Positions 5,499 to 5,502 of a stretch of 5,502 nt of DNA are shown piece by piece. The position numbers were made by a program, and so were the translations under genes. The DNA is from Desulfobacteraceae bacterium (GTDB taxonomy: Bacteria > Desulfobacterota > DSM-4660 > Desulfatiglandales > Desulfatiglandaceae): contig JABMQV010000413.1 in NCBI GenBank assembly GCA_013203065.1, positions 1-5,502 of the forward strand. The letters are read 5' to 3'. Under the pieces are notes generated by a model. The model was not told where the DNA came from, did not search any database, and saw only the letters and a program-made list of their open reading frames with translations. Position 1 is the stretch's first letter; each line of letters starts with the position of its first letter.

Positions 5499-5502
5499 GA
5501 GC

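Overview
The window looks like one complete metal-uptake operon, most probably for zinc, on the + strand of a Gram-negative bacterium. An outer-membrane beta-barrel protein is encoded next to a periplasmic binding protein, which requires a double membrane. The flavour of the proteins (ABC subfamily motifs, Cys-rich ribbon-helix-helix regulator, porin ending in AHGAHGF) reminds me most of Desulfobacterota/deltaproteobacteria. That assignment is an impression, not a result of a search.

Layout. Positions 1-208 hold no gene I can support. A strong sigma70-type promoter (TTGACA 209-214, extended -10 TG-N-GATAAT ending at 236) follows. It is threaded by a palindromic operator: a perfect 13-bp palindrome at 216-228 sits between -35 and -10, and a wider perfect 11-bp inverted repeat spans 220-256. 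Then come six co-directional genes. They are: (1) a 96-aa ribbon-helix-helix (RHH) protein with a Cys/His-rich C-terminus (312-602); (2) a 119-aa secreted or membrane-anchored His/Cys-rich protein of unknown function (676-1035); (3) a 501-aa exported coiled-coil plus beta-barrel outer-membrane protein with a strongly His-rich segment (1144-2649); (4) a ZnuA-like cluster A-I metal-binding protein (2837-3883); (5) a ZnuC-like ATPase (3915-4613); (6) a ZnuB-like ABC-3 permease (4650-5498). The 3' end of the operon, or any further genes, lies outside the window. No rho-independent terminator is visible inside it.

How it fits together (inference). The porin-like protein would bring metal across the outer membrane. 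The small His/Cys protein might hold or hand over metal in the periplasm. ZnuA would deliver it to ZnuB, powered by ZnuC. The RHH protein, whose Cys/His tail looks like a metal site, would sense cytoplasmic metal and shut the promoter through the operator in its -35/-10 spacer. This would be a Zur-independent control circuit and is the most interesting part of the window. The metal is inferred as zinc from family resemblance and ligand type; manganese, nickel or another ion cannot be excluded from sequence alone.
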